Assembly (NCBI RefSeq): GCF_014651055.1
Contig: NZ_BMWD01000003.1
Coordinates: 225,575 to 289,574 of the forward strand
Direction of reading: 5' to 3'
DNA: 64,000 nt
Origin: Streptomyces fructofermentans
GTDB lineage: Bacteria; Actinomycetota; Actinomycetes; Streptomycetales; Streptomycetaceae
In this document: positions 1 to 10,810 of the stretch, piece by piece
Position numbering within the stretch: position 1 is the stretch's first letter
Layout: each line of letters begins with the position of its first letter
Notes under the pieces: model-generated
Database searches by the model: none
The model's input: only the letters and a program-made list of their open reading frames with translations
What the model was told of the DNA's origin: nothing
Translations under genes and position numbers: made by a program

Positions 1-54
1 CCCCACGACGCACCACCAGCCCCCCGCGCGACGTACGAACCCCCGACCTTGTGA
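1..54 (+). CDS. 3' end of an upstream gene (partial)
   Basis: An open frame enters from the left edge and ends with TGA at 52-54, giving a Pro-rich tail that ends YEPPTL. It stops 18 bases before the P450 start, so the two could be one operon. Too little is present to assign a family. Streptomyces P450s of this type often sit behind conservon genes or a paired P450, so either is possible; this is inference only. Confidence 0.4.
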   Translation, partial: PHDAPPAPRATYEPPTL

Positions 55-72
55 CCCTGGAGGCCTGCGCCC

Positions 73-1311
73 ATGACCACTGAGACGCGCCCTGAAGAAC
101 GCATAGTTCTCGACCCCTTCGTCGGCGACCTGGACGGCGAGAGCGCCCGGCTGCGCGCGGCGGGCCCGCTCGCCCCGGTCGAACTGCCGGGCGGGGTGCC
201 GGTGTGGGCGGTGACGCGGCACGCCGAGGCGAAGCAGCTGCTCACCGACCCCCGGCTGGTGAAGGACATCGAGGTGTGGGGTGCCTGGCGGCGCGGCGAG
301 ATCCCGCCGGACTGGCCGCTCATCGGGCTGGCCAACCCCGGGCGCTCGATGCTCACCGTGGACGGCGCGGACCACCGGCGGATGCGCACCCTCGTCGCGC
401 AGGCGCTCACGCCGCGCCGGGTGGAGCAGATGCGGGAGCGGATCACCAAGCTGACGAACGGGCTGCTCGACGCGCTGGAGGAGCAGGCGCGCGACGGGGT
501 CGTGGACCTCAAGGCGGCGTTCGCGTACCCCCTGCCGATGTACGTCGTCGCCGACCTGATGGGCATCGACGAGTCCCGGCTGCCCCGCCTGAAGGAGCTG
601 TTCGAGAAGTTCTTCTCGACCCAGACCCCGCCGGCGGAGGTCATCGCCACGCTCACCGAGCTGGCCGGGATCATGGCGGAGACCGTCGCCTCGAAGAGGG
701 AGGCCCCCGGCGACGACCTCACGAGCGCGCTGATCCTCGCCTCCGAGGGCGGCGACCGGCTCACCGACCAGGAGATCGTCTCGACCCTCCAGCTCATGGT
801 CGCGGCCGGGCACGAGACGACGATCTCGCTGATCGTCAACGCCGTCGTCAACCTGTCCGCGCACGCGGGGCAGCGCGACCTCGTCCTGTCCGGCGAGGCC
901 GACTGGTCGTCCGTCGTCGAGGAGACCCTGCGCTGGTCCACGCCCACCTCGCACGTGCTGATCCGGTTCGCGACGGAGGACGTGCAGGTCGGAGACCGCG
1001 TGCTGCCCGCGGGGGACGCGCTGATCGTCTCGTACGCCGCGATCGGCCGTGACGAGGCGGCCCACGGGCCGTCGGCCGGGGATTTCGACATCACCCGGCG
1101 CGTCGAGAACCGCCACATCTCCTTCGGCCACGGCCCCCACGTCTGCCCGGGTGCCGCCCTGTCGCGGCTGGAGGCCGGCGTGGCGCTCCCCGCGCTCTAC
1201 GCCCGCTTCCCCGACCTGGACCTCGCGGTGCCCGCCTCGGAGCTCCGCAACAAGCCGGTGGTGACGCAGAACGACCTGTTCGAGCTGCCGGTGCGCCTCA
1301 CCTCTCCCTGA
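73..1311 (+). CDS. Cytochrome P450 (CYP154-like)
   Basis: Soluble bacterial class I cytochrome P450 of 412 residues, a normal length. The I-helix oxygen-activation motif AGHETT lies at about 245-250, the K-helix ExxR (EETLR) at 283-287, and the heme-binding loop FGHGPHVCPG at 351-360 with Cys358 as thiolate ligand. All catalytic landmarks are intact, so it should bind heme and oxidise a small molecule with ferredoxin as electron donor. The substrate cannot be read from sequence, and no ferredoxin gene is beside it. The start has a GGAGG-like site (CTGGAGG) about 10 bases upstream. The overall look (HRRMRTLVAQAL, VDLKAAFAYPLPM) recalls the CYP154/157 enzymes linked to Streptomyces conservons; that subfamily call is from memory. 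Confidence 0.93.
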   Translation: MTTETRPEERIVLDPFVGDLDGESARLRAAGPLAPVELPGGVPVWAVTRHAEAKQLLTDPRLVKDIEVWGAWRRGEIPPDWPLIGLANPGRSMLTVDGADHRRMRTLVAQALTPRRVEQMRERITKLTNGLLDALEEQARDGVVDLKAAFAYPLPMYVVADLMGIDESRLPRLKELFEKFFSTQTPPAEVIATLTELAGIMAETVASKREAPGDDLTSALILASEGGDRLTDQEIVSTLQLMVAAGHETTISLIVNAVVNLSAHAGQRDLVLSGEADWSSVVEETLRWSTPTSHVLIRFATEDVQVGDRVLPAGDALIVSYAAIGRDEAAHGPSAGDFDITRRVENRHISFGHGPHVCPGAALSRLEAGVALPALYARFPDLDLAVPASELRNKPVVTQNDLFELPVRLTSP

Positions 1312-2586
<1,275 letters not shown>

Positions 2587-2603
2587 TACGACCCGCTCGT
2601 ACG

Positions 2604-2639
2604 GCGAGGGGCGCCCGGCATCCGCCGGGCGCCCCTCGC
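2604..2639. terminator. Bidirectional terminator between serC and the cellulase gene
   Basis: Perfect 16-bp GC-rich stem (2604-2619 with 2624-2639) and a 4-base loop, placed between two convergent stop codons (2586 and 2667). Confidence 0.88.
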
Positions 2640-2666
2640 GCGTTGTTCACGGGGCGGCGCGTGTCC

Positions 2667-4289
<1,623 letters not shown>

Positions 4290-4323
4290 TCAAGCCCCGG
4301 ACACCGCACGTTCCAAGCCGTGT

Positions 4324-5145
4324 TCACCTGCTGAGCCGCTGGAACCTCCGTACGGCCAGCGGCGCGAAGAACGCCGTCAGCGCGATCGGCCAGAGCCCCG
4401 CCATCAGCAGCGCGTGCTGCTCGACCCAGGAGTCGCCGCCGCCCACCGGCGTGCCGAACAGCTCGCGGGTCGCGGCGGCCGTCGAGGAGATCGGGTTCCA
4501 GGCGGCCACCGCCCCCAGCCAGTCCGGCATGAGCTGCGGCGCGACGAAGATGCTGGAGATCATCGTGAGCGGGAAGGCGACCGCGAACAGGCCCCCCGCC
4601 GCCTCCGGGTTGGGCACCATCAGCCCCAGCCAGACACCGAGCCAGATGAGCGAGAACCGCAGCCACAGCAGCAGGGCGAAGGCCGCCAGGAAGCCGAGGC
4701 CGCCGTCGGGCCGCCAGCCCATCGCGAGGGCGGTGAGCATCAGGATGCCCAACTCGGCGCAGGCGACGATGAGATCGGTGACCCCGCGCCCGGCGACGAC
4801 GGCCGACGGCGCCATCGGCATGGAGCGGAAGCGGTCGATGACGCCCTTCGTGGAGTCGTACACGACGACCGTCGCGGTGTTGATGAAGCCGAAGGCCATG
4901 GTCATCACGAACATGCCCGGCATCAGGAAGTCCCGGTAGTCGCCGCCGCCAGGCACCTTCATCGCGCTGCCGAAGACGTATCCGTACAGCAGTACGGAGA
5001 GAATGGGGAAGCCCAACTGCCAGGCAATGTTGACCGGTTGGCGCTGGTAGTGGGTGAGGCCGCGCCGGACGACGTTCCAGCAGTCGGCGACCACCCAGTA
5101 CGCGCGGCCGTGCTCCTCGGGCCCGCCCGCCTCCAGTGCGCTCAT
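4324..5145 (-). CDS. ABC-2 type exporter permease (DrrB-like)
   Basis: Membrane subunit of a drug-type ABC exporter, 273 residues with about six hydrophobic segments (first near residues 45-65, last near 245-265) and the conserved ABC-2 region around [12 protein letters not shown] and [15 protein letters not shown]. It shares ATGA with the end of the ATPase gene at 5142-5145, so translation is coupled and the two proteins should form one exporter. The family includes daunorubicin DrrB and many MDR exporters. The substrate is unknown, and control by the divergent TetR protein is likely. Confidence 0.92.
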   Translation of the reverse strand: MSALEAGGPEEHGRAYWVVADCWNVVRRGLTHYQRQPVNIAWQLGFPILSVLLYGYVFGSAMKVPGGGDYRDFLMPGMFVMTMAFGFINTATVVVYDSTKGVIDRFRSMPMAPSAVVAGRGVTDLIVACAELGILMLTALAMGWRPDGGLGFLAAFALLLWLRFSLIWLGVWLGLMVPNPEAAGGLFAVAFPLTMISSIFVAPQLMPDWLGAVAAWNPISSTAAATRELFGTPVGGGDSWVEQHALLMAGLWPIALTAFFAPLAVRRFQRLSR

Positions 5146-6122
5146 GCCACCGCCTCCTTCACGCCCGCGTCCGCGGTGACGTCCGTGCGGTGTCCGGTCA
5201 GGCGCAGGAACACGTCGTCGAGGCTCGGCCTGCGCAGCCCGATGTCCTCCACGCGCACCCCTTCGTCCTGGAGGGTCCGCGCCACCTCGGTGAGTGCCGC
5301 GACCCGCTCCGCCACCGGCGCGTGCACCCTCAGCTCCGCCTCGTCCCTCGCGGGTTCACCGCCCGTGACCCGGGCGACGACCTCCGCCGCCCGCACGAGG
5401 TCGGCCCGTTCGGCGACGACGACCTCGATCCGGTCCCCGCCCACCGTGTCCTTCAGCCCGTCCGGGGTGTCGTCCGCGATGGCGCGCCCCTGGTCGATCA
5501 CGGTGATGTGGGACGCCAGCCGATCGGCCTCCTCCAGGTACTGCGTCGTCAGCAGCACGGTCGTGCCGCCGCTCACGAGCGCCCGCACGGAGTCCCACAC
5601 CTCTCCCCGGCCGCGGGGGTCGAGCCCCGTCGTCGGCTCGTCCAGGAAGAGCACGCTCGGGGTGAGGATCATCGACGCCGCGAGGTCGAGGCGCCGCCGC
5701 ATGCCGCCGCTGTACTGGCCGACCCCCTTGTCGGCCGCGCCGGCCAGGTCGAACTGCTCCAGGAGTTCGGCCGCCCGCGACCGCGCCCGGCGCCCGCCCA
5801 GATGGAACAGCCGCCCGAACATCTCCAGGTTCTGCCGGCCGGTCAGCACCTCGTCCACGGCCGCGTACTGCCCGGTGAGCCCGATCCGCGCACGCACCTC
5901 CCGGGGCCGCCGGGCCACGTCCAGGCCCGCCACCCGGGCGCTCCCCCCGTCCAGCCGCACCAGCGTGGACAGGATCCGGACGGCCGTGGTCTTGCCCGCG
6001 CCGTTCGGTCCGAGCAGTCCGTGCACCGTGCCCTCCCGCACGGCGAGGTCGAAGCCGTCCAGCGCGCGCTTCTCCCCGTACCTCTTCTCCAGCCCCTCGG
6101 CACGCACCGCGTAATCGCCCAC
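5142..6122 (-). CDS. ABC exporter ATP-binding subunit (DrrA-like)
   Basis: Cytoplasmic ATPase subunit, 326 residues. Walker A is GPNGAGKT (38-45), the ABC signature is YSGGM (137-141) and Walker B is LFLDEP (158-163). The C-terminal extension typical of DrrA-type exporters follows (about 220-326, with the DDVFL motif). The start is set at GTG 6122 because GGAGGAG lies 5 bases upstream and the ATPase domain begins there; the longer open frame runs back through the TetR gene and is not real. It is the first gene of the exporter operon, 132 bases from the divergent regulator. Confidence 0.94.
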   Translation of the reverse strand: MGDYAVRAEGLEKRYGEKRALDGFDLAVREGTVHGLLGPNGAGKTTAVRILSTLVRLDGGSARVAGLDVARRPREVRARIGLTGQYAAVDEVLTGRQNLEMFGRLFHLGGRRARSRAAELLEQFDLAGAADKGVGQYSGGMRRRLDLAASMILTPSVLFLDEPTTGLDPRGRGEVWDSVRALVSGGTTVLLTTQYLEEADRLASHITVIDQGRAIADDTPDGLKDTVGGDRIEVVVAERADLVRAAEVVARVTGGEPARDEAELRVHAPVAERVAALTEVARTLQDEGVRVEDIGLRRPSLDDVFLRLTGHRTDVTADAGVKEAVA

Positions 6123-6183
6123 CGCACTCCTCCACCCCTGAGAACACCCCTGAGCACACCTTTGGGCACGCCCGCCCGAGCCG

Positions 6184-6229
6184 GAACTGGGTACGGCGTA
6201 CTCTAAATAGAGTACGCCGTACCCAGTTC
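6184..6229. promoter_or_regulatory. Large perfect palindrome, probable TetR operator
   Basis: Arms 6184-6204 and 6209-6229 are perfect 21-base inverted repeats around the 4-base centre AAAT. Each arm holds GTACGGCGTAC, itself nearly dyad-symmetric. The site lies between the divergent exporter and regulator genes and next to the regulator's -10, so it should control both. The size would suit two TetR dimers. Confidence 0.88.
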
Positions 6230-6241
6230 GGGTCCAAGGGA

Positions 6242-6247
6242 TATTCT
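6242..6247 (+). promoter_or_regulatory. Leaderless -10 (TATTCT) of the TetR gene
   Basis: TATTCT ends 7 bases before the ATG at 6255, with no Shine-Dalgarno. The -35 region would fall inside the right arm of the palindrome at 6184-6229, which fits autorepression. Confidence 0.65.
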
Positions 6248-6254
6248 GAGGTCC

Positions 6255-7025
6255 ATGAAAAGCGGCTCGGGCGGCTCGGAGACCAGCGGCAGCGGAGACA
6301 TCGTCCGCACGCTCCACCTGCTGTGGGACACCGGAAGGCGGCCGAGCCGCGGCCCCAAGCCGGGACTGACGGTCGACCGGATCGTGGAAGCCGCGGTCCG
6401 GGTCGCGGACGCGGAGGGGCTGGAGGCCGTCTCGATGCGGCGGCTCTCCACGGAACTGGGCACCGGCACGATGTCCCTGTACCGGTACGTGCCGGGCAAG
6501 GGCGAACTGCTCGACCTGATGCTGGACCGCGTGCAGCGCACGGGCGAGGACCTGTCCGTCTTCGGCGACGACTGGCGCTCGGCCCTGGAGGCCCTGGGCC
6601 GCGAGACCCTGACCCTGTACCGGCGCCACCCGTGGCTGCTGAAGGTCAACCAGTCCCGCCCGGTGCTCGGCCCCAGCGCCATCGACGGCATGGAGAAGGT
6701 CGTCTCGCGCATCCGGCCCATGGGCCTGCGCGACGCCGAACTCGTCTCGGTCGTCACCCTGATCGACTCGTACGTCGTCGGAGCCGCCCGCACCCAGCTG
6801 TACGCGCGGGAGGCCGAGCACAGGACCGGCCTGACGGACGCGGAGTTCTGGGCCGCCCAGGCCCCGCTCCTGGGGGAGATCATGGCGAGCGGCCGCTACC
6901 CCGTGATGGCCTCGCTCTCCGAGGACGCCTTCGGCGCCGACTTCGACCACTTCGGGTTCGGGCTGGAGCGCATCCTGGACGGCCTGGAGGTCCTCGTCGA
7001 CCGCCGCGCCCGCGGCGGGTCCTGA
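6255..7025 (+). CDS. TetR/AcrR-family repressor of the adjacent exporter
   Basis: DNA-binding repressor of 256 residues. The TetR N-terminal helix-turn-helix lies at about 42-90 (VDRIVEAAVRVADAEG, then TGTMSLYRYV as recognition helix). The C-terminal part resembles the TetR_C_1 ligand domain of TetR-class proteins that guard drug exporters, with conserved RRHPWLL. It is divergent from the DrrAB-like exporter with a large palindrome between them, so it very likely represses the exporter until a ligand binds. An extra hydrophilic N-terminus of about 30 residues precedes the HTH. Confidence 0.93.
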   Translation: MKSGSGGSETSGSGDIVRTLHLLWDTGRRPSRGPKPGLTVDRIVEAAVRVADAEGLEAVSMRRLSTELGTGTMSLYRYVPGKGELLDLMLDRVQRTGEDLSVFGDDWRSALEALGRETLTLYRRHPWLLKVNQSRPVLGPSAIDGMEKVVSRIRPMGLRDAELVSVVTLIDSYVVGAARTQLYAREAEHRTGLTDAEFWAAQAPLLGEIMASGRYPVMASLSEDAFGADFDHFGFGLERILDGLEVLVDRRARGGS

Positions 7026-7139
7026 GCACAAGCGGATCGGCGGTCCGCCCGGTCGGCCCGGGCCGGGACGCCTCTTCCGCCGGCGACGGTCCCGGCCGAC
7101 CCGTCAGCCGGTCCGTCGGCGAGTTCGTCAGTCAGACCG

Positions 7140-8129
7140 TCAGTCCCGGCGCAGCAGCCGCTTGAGTCCGTAGACGACCGCCAGGGCCGCCGCGAGGACG
7201 AGCGCGCCCATGGTGAAGTCCGTGTCGGGACCGCCGCCGGCACCGTCGCCGTCGTCCCCGGCGGCCGAACCGCCGTCGCCCGAAGGGGACTTGCCGTCCT
7301 TCCCGCCACGGCCCGGCACACTGCCCGGCTCGACCTCGCTGCCGGCGCCCTCGCTCCCGTAGAGCAGCGTCGATCCGTCGGGCGTGTACGCCATGGACTC
7401 GCCCTGGCCCTGGAACGGCACGCTCAGCCGTCCCTGCCGCTCGGGACTGCCGTCGTTCCACTCGTACGCGAGGCCGCCCAGGTAGCCGCGTACCGCGAGC
7501 TGCCGGCCGTCGGGCGAGAACGCCCCGTCGGTGACCCAGAGGTCGATGTCCTTGATGCGCTTGAACGTGTTGGTGCCGGCGGCGGAGAGCTCGGCGGGGC
7601 CCTCGTAGAGGCCGCCCCCCTCCTCGTTCTTGGAGACGATGTAGACCCGGCCCGTCTTCGGGTGCACCATGAGCGCCTCGGCGTCCCGCGGCCCGTCCGC
7701 GTACTTCACGTCGTACTGCGTGGCCCGCACGGTCTGGTCCCTCAGCTGCTTCGGCTCGGGCAGCTCGTAGATCCACACGTGGTCCCAGGTGCCGCCGAGG
7801 TTGTCACCGATGTCGCCGACGTAGAGGTGGCCGTCGGGCCCCATCGAGATGGCCTCCACGTCCCGGGGGCTGCCCACACCGGACATGGTGATCGTCGCGA
7901 CCGTCCCGCCGGTGCGGCTGTCCACGGCGTAGAGGAAGGCGCCGTCGTCGCTGTCGTTGTGCGTCCAGTAGACGCCCGGGTGGGCGCGCGAGGCGACGAG
8001 GCCGCTGGATTCGGTGATCCGCGGGTCCTTGACCGGGAATCCCTCCGACCCGTCATCGGCGGCGACGGCGGGCACGGCGAGCACCACGGCGAGGATGGCT
8101 CCGGCAAGGGGAACGAACGAGCGACGCAT
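7140..8129 (-). CDS. Secreted, C-terminally membrane-anchored beta-propeller-like protein
   Basis: The 329-residue protein starts with a signal peptide (1-23, ending AVA). The body has repeated beta-propeller-like blades (HNDSDDGAFLYAVD, GPDGHLYVGDIGDN, HPKTGRVYIVSKNE, SPDGRQLAVRGY, TPDGSTLLYGSE), as in WD40-like or esterase/phytase-like secreted proteins. A low-complexity Gly/Asp/Ser stretch follows (about 260-300), then a C-terminal hydrophobic helix and a basic RLLRRD tail, which indicates anchoring in the membrane with the propeller outside. No LPXTG motif is present. The start at 8129 is chosen because the signal peptide begins there; a CAGTCT element 6 bases upstream may make it leaderless. 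Enzymatic activity is not established. Confidence 0.82.
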   Translation of the reverse strand: MRRSFVPLAGAILAVVLAVPAVAADDGSEGFPVKDPRITESSGLVASRAHPGVYWTHNDSDDGAFLYAVDSRTGGTVATITMSGVGSPRDVEAISMGPDGHLYVGDIGDNLGGTWDHVWIYELPEPKQLRDQTVRATQYDVKYADGPRDAEALMVHPKTGRVYIVSKNEEGGGLYEGPAELSAAGTNTFKRIKDIDLWVTDGAFSPDGRQLAVRGYLGGLAYEWNDGSPERQGRLSVPFQGQGESMAYTPDGSTLLYGSEGAGSEVEPGSVPGRGGKDGKSPSGDGGSAAGDDGDGAGGGPDTDFTMGALVLAAALAVVYGLKRLLRRD

Positions 8130-8249
8130 GGCCCAAGACTGCCATCCCCGCGGCCGGTTCACCGGGCGTGTCCGGCTTCACACGGCCGGTCCACCGGGCG
8201 TGTCCGGCTTCACACCCCGGCTCCCGCCGTGATCGACGATGATGAGCGG

Positions 8250-8924
8250 ATGCTCAGGTTCATGCCCGTAGGCGATTCCATGACGATCGGGAGCGCGGGC
8301 GAACACACGTGGCGCTACCGGATGTGGCAGCACCTGCGCGCGACGTACGACGGGCCGTTCGGGATCGTCGGGCCCCGCGAGACGCTCCACGACAAGGCCA
8401 CGGACTCCGCCGACTCGTACGAGTACGCCGATCCGGACTTCCCGCGCGGCCACCTCGCGGGCTGGGGCGAGGGCTGGCACCACCTGACCCCGCTGATCTC
8501 CGACGCCGTCCGCGCCAGCCGGGCCGACGTGCTCCTCGTCTCCCTCGGCCTGATCGACCTCGGCTTCTACACGAACGCCGTCCAGACCGCCGAGAACGTC
8601 CGCGCGTTCGTCGCCGGGGCCCGCGGCGCGAACCCGCGCGTGGCCGCCGTGTTCCTGCCGGTGATCCCGAACACCCGAGCCGAGTCGGACGTGCCCTTCG
8701 CGGCGGAGGTCGTCCGGTTCAACGAGCTGCTCGCGAAGACGGTCGCCGACCTCGACGAGCAGTCCTCCCCGCTCCTGATGGCCTCGGTGCCGGACTCGTA
8801 CGACATCCGCCTCGACACGTACGACGGCACCCACCCGAACGCCTCGGGCGAGCACAAGCTGGCCGCCGCGTTCGCCGACGCGATGCACCAGGCCTGGGAC
8901 GTGGGCGAGCCGTACACGGCCTGA
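8250..8924 (+). CDS. SGNH/GDSL-type hydrolase
   Basis: Cytoplasmic (no signal peptide) SGNH-fold hydrolase of 224 residues. Block I is MPVGDSMTIG with the nucleophile Ser in GDSM, the later block has LVSLGLIDLG near residue 95, and the C-terminal block YDGTHPNASGEHK provides Asp and His of the catalytic site. Such proteins are esterases, lipases or carbohydrate deacetylases; the substrate is unknown. A GTG at 8229 is an alternative in-frame start, and neither site has a good Shine-Dalgarno. It is followed 64 bases later by an aldo/keto reductase on the same strand. Confidence 0.88.
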   Translation: MLRFMPVGDSMTIGSAGEHTWRYRMWQHLRATYDGPFGIVGPRETLHDKATDSADSYEYADPDFPRGHLAGWGEGWHHLTPLISDAVRASRADVLLVSLGLIDLGFYTNAVQTAENVRAFVAGARGANPRVAAVFLPVIPNTRAESDVPFAAEVVRFNELLAKTVADLDEQSSPLLMASVPDSYDIRLDTYDGTHPNASGEHKLAAAFADAMHQAWDVGEPYTA

Positions 8925-8988
8925 CCGACGACCGGCGTCCGCCGCGGGGTGTTGCCTGGAGCGCACTCCACGCAGTTGGCTGTGGGCC

Positions 8989-9981
8989 ATGGAGTACACG
9001 CAGCTCGGACGCACAGGTCTCAAGGTCAGCCGCCTCGTTCTCGGGACGATGAACTTCGGTCCGCAGACCGACGAGCCGGACAGTCACGCGATCATGGACG
9101 CGGCACTGGACGCGGGGGTGAACTACTTCGACACGGCGAACGTCTACGGGTGGGGCGAGAACAAGGGCCGCACCGAGAGCATCATCGGGAACTGGTTCGC
9201 GAAGGGCGGCGAGCGGCGCGACAAGGTCGTGCTCGCCACCAAGGTCTACGGCAACATGGCCGCCGACGGCGACGCCTGGCCCAACCACGACAAGCTGTCC
9301 GCCCTCAACATCCGCCGGGCGGTCGACGCCAGCCTCAAGCGGCTGCGGACGGACCGCATCGACATCTACCAGTTCCACCACATCGACCGCCGGACGCCGT
9401 TCGAGGAGATCTGGCAGGCCGTCGACGTGCTCGTCCAGCAGGGCAAGATCCTCTACGCCGGATCCAGCAACTTCCCCGGCTACAAGATCGCCCAGGCCAA
9501 CGAGATCGCGGCCCGCCGCCACGGCACCATCGGCCTCGTGAGCGAGCAGTGCCTCTACAACCTCGCCGAGCGCCGCGCCGAGATGGAGGTCATCCCGGCA
9601 GCGCAGGAGTACGGGCTCGGCGTGATCCCCTGGTCCCCGCTGCACGGCGGGCTGCTCGGCGGCGTCATCAGGAAGGACGCCTCGGGCGGCCGCAGGGCGA
9701 GCGGGCGCTCCGCCGACGCCCTCGCGAACACCGCGGTCCGCGCCCAGATCCAGTCGTACGAGGACCTGCTGGAGAAGCACGGTCTGGAACCGGGCGAGGT
9801 CGCCCTCGCGTGGCTGCTGACCCGGCCCGGGGTGACGGGCCCGATCGTCGGTCCGCGCACGGCGGAGCAGCTCGGCTCGGCGCTGCGCGCGGTCGAACTG
9901 GAGCTGGGCGAGGAGTTGCTGAGCGGCCTGGACGAGATCTTCCCGGGGCCGGGGCGGTCGCCGGAGGCCTTCGCCTGGTAG
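8989..9981 (+). CDS. Aldo/keto reductase
   Basis: NADPH-dependent oxidoreductase with the (beta/alpha)8 AKR fold, 330 residues. It has the AKR catalytic tetrad context: DAGVNYFDTANVYG (Asp, Tyr), then Lys in VLATKVYG and His in IYQFHHID. The C-terminal GPIVGPRTAEQL region matches the NADP-binding loop. It resembles the YghZ/YajO-like branch that reduces aldehydes. The ATG at 8989 begins with the typical AKR opening MEYTQLGRTGLKVS. There is no clear ribosome binding site. Confidence 0.93.
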   Translation: MEYTQLGRTGLKVSRLVLGTMNFGPQTDEPDSHAIMDAALDAGVNYFDTANVYGWGENKGRTESIIGNWFAKGGERRDKVVLATKVYGNMAADGDAWPNHDKLSALNIRRAVDASLKRLRTDRIDIYQFHHIDRRTPFEEIWQAVDVLVQQGKILYAGSSNFPGYKIAQANEIAARRHGTIGLVSEQCLYNLAERRAEMEVIPAAQEYGLGVIPWSPLHGGLLGGVIRKDASGGRRASGRSADALANTAVRAQIQSYEDLLEKHGLEPGEVALAWLLTRPGVTGPIVGPRTAEQLGSALRAVELELGEELLSGLDEIFPGPGRSPEAFAW

Positions 9982-10057
9982 CCCGTCCTCCGGGCGGCGC
10001 ACCGCGTCGCACGCGGGCCGTCGGGGACGGCGCGACCGGCCGCGGCGGCCGGCGGGC

Positions 10058-10147
10058 TCAGTTCCCGACGGCGGCCGCCAGGGCCACGACGACGAACATC
10101 AGCACGAGTACACCGGCCATGATCCGGTTGCGGGTCTTCGGGTCCAC
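10058..10147 (-). CDS. 29-residue single-pass membrane protein
   Basis: Small protein starting at GTG 10147. Residues 1-9 (MDPKTRNRI) are basic and hydrophilic, and the remainder (about 10-28) is one continuous hydrophobic helix. It begins 20 bases after the thpR stop on the same strand, so it is probably co-transcribed. The charge pattern and compactness look like a real small membrane protein rather than chance. Function unknown; the start could lie a few codons upstream. Confidence 0.6.
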   Translation of the reverse strand: MDPKTRNRIMAGVLVLMFVVVALAAAVGN

Positions 10148-10167
10148 GCCGTCGAGCGTAACCGGCG

Positions 10168-10740
10168 CTACTCGCCGGCCGCGCCGAGGGGCCACCGGGC
10201 GAGCGTCTCGTAGCGGGGCTGCTCGCCCGGGACGCCCGACCTGGGCAGCCGGCTGAGCACCAGGCTCAGCTCGGCGACGGTCCAGGTCCGTCCCGTGAAG
10301 CCGTCCAGCGAGGCGACGTACGGGGCGAGGTCCGCCGCCGCACGGCCGCGGGCCAGGGTGAGGTGCGGCCGGTAGCGGTGGCCATCCTCGCCGGGCAGGC
10401 CGGCCCTGCGGCCCGCCGCCTCCGCGCGCCCGGCCAGCAGCCGCAGCGCGTGCACGTCTCCGGCGGCGCCCACCCACAGCGCCCGGTCGCCGAAGCGTCC
10501 GCCGCCGCGCAGGGCGAGCGGGAAGGGCCCGGTCCGCCGGGCCGCCCGCTCCAGCCGGGCCGACAGGTCGGGCACGGCCTCGTCCGGCACCTCGCCGTAG
10601 AACGCCATCGTGAAGTGCCAGCCGGGCCGGCCCGTCCAGCGGAGGTCCCCGGCGCCCGGCAGCTCCCGCAGCGCCTCGGCGGCCGAGGCGAGTTCCGCGG
10701 CGGCTTCCGGCGGCGGGAGCACGGCGGCGAAGAGTCTCAT
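10168..10740 (-). CDS. thpR: RNA 2',3'-cyclic phosphodiesterase (2H phosphoesterase)
   Basis: 2H-superfamily enzyme of 190 residues that opens 2',3'-cyclic phosphates of RNA (historically 2'-5' RNA ligase). Both catalytic HxT motifs are present: HFT at 42-44 and HLT at 126-128, the fixed spacing of the family. It begins with the typical MRLFAAVLPP. GGAGG lies 8 bases ahead of the ATG. It is cytoplasmic and followed directly by a small membrane protein gene. Confidence 0.94.
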   Translation of the reverse strand: MRLFAAVLPPPEAAAELASAAEALRELPGAGDLRWTGRPGWHFTMAFYGEVPDEAVPDLSARLERAARRTGPFPLALRGGGRFGDRALWVGAAGDVHALRLLAGRAEAAGRRAGLPGEDGHRYRPHLTLARGRAAADLAPYVASLDGFTGRTWTVAELSLVLSRLPRSGVPGEQPRYETLARWPLGAAGE

Positions 10741-10810
10741 GGCGCCATCCTCCCGGAGAGCGGCCCCGACGGGCCGGACGGGCTCGACCGGCTCCGGTCG
10801 GGCCGGCCGC

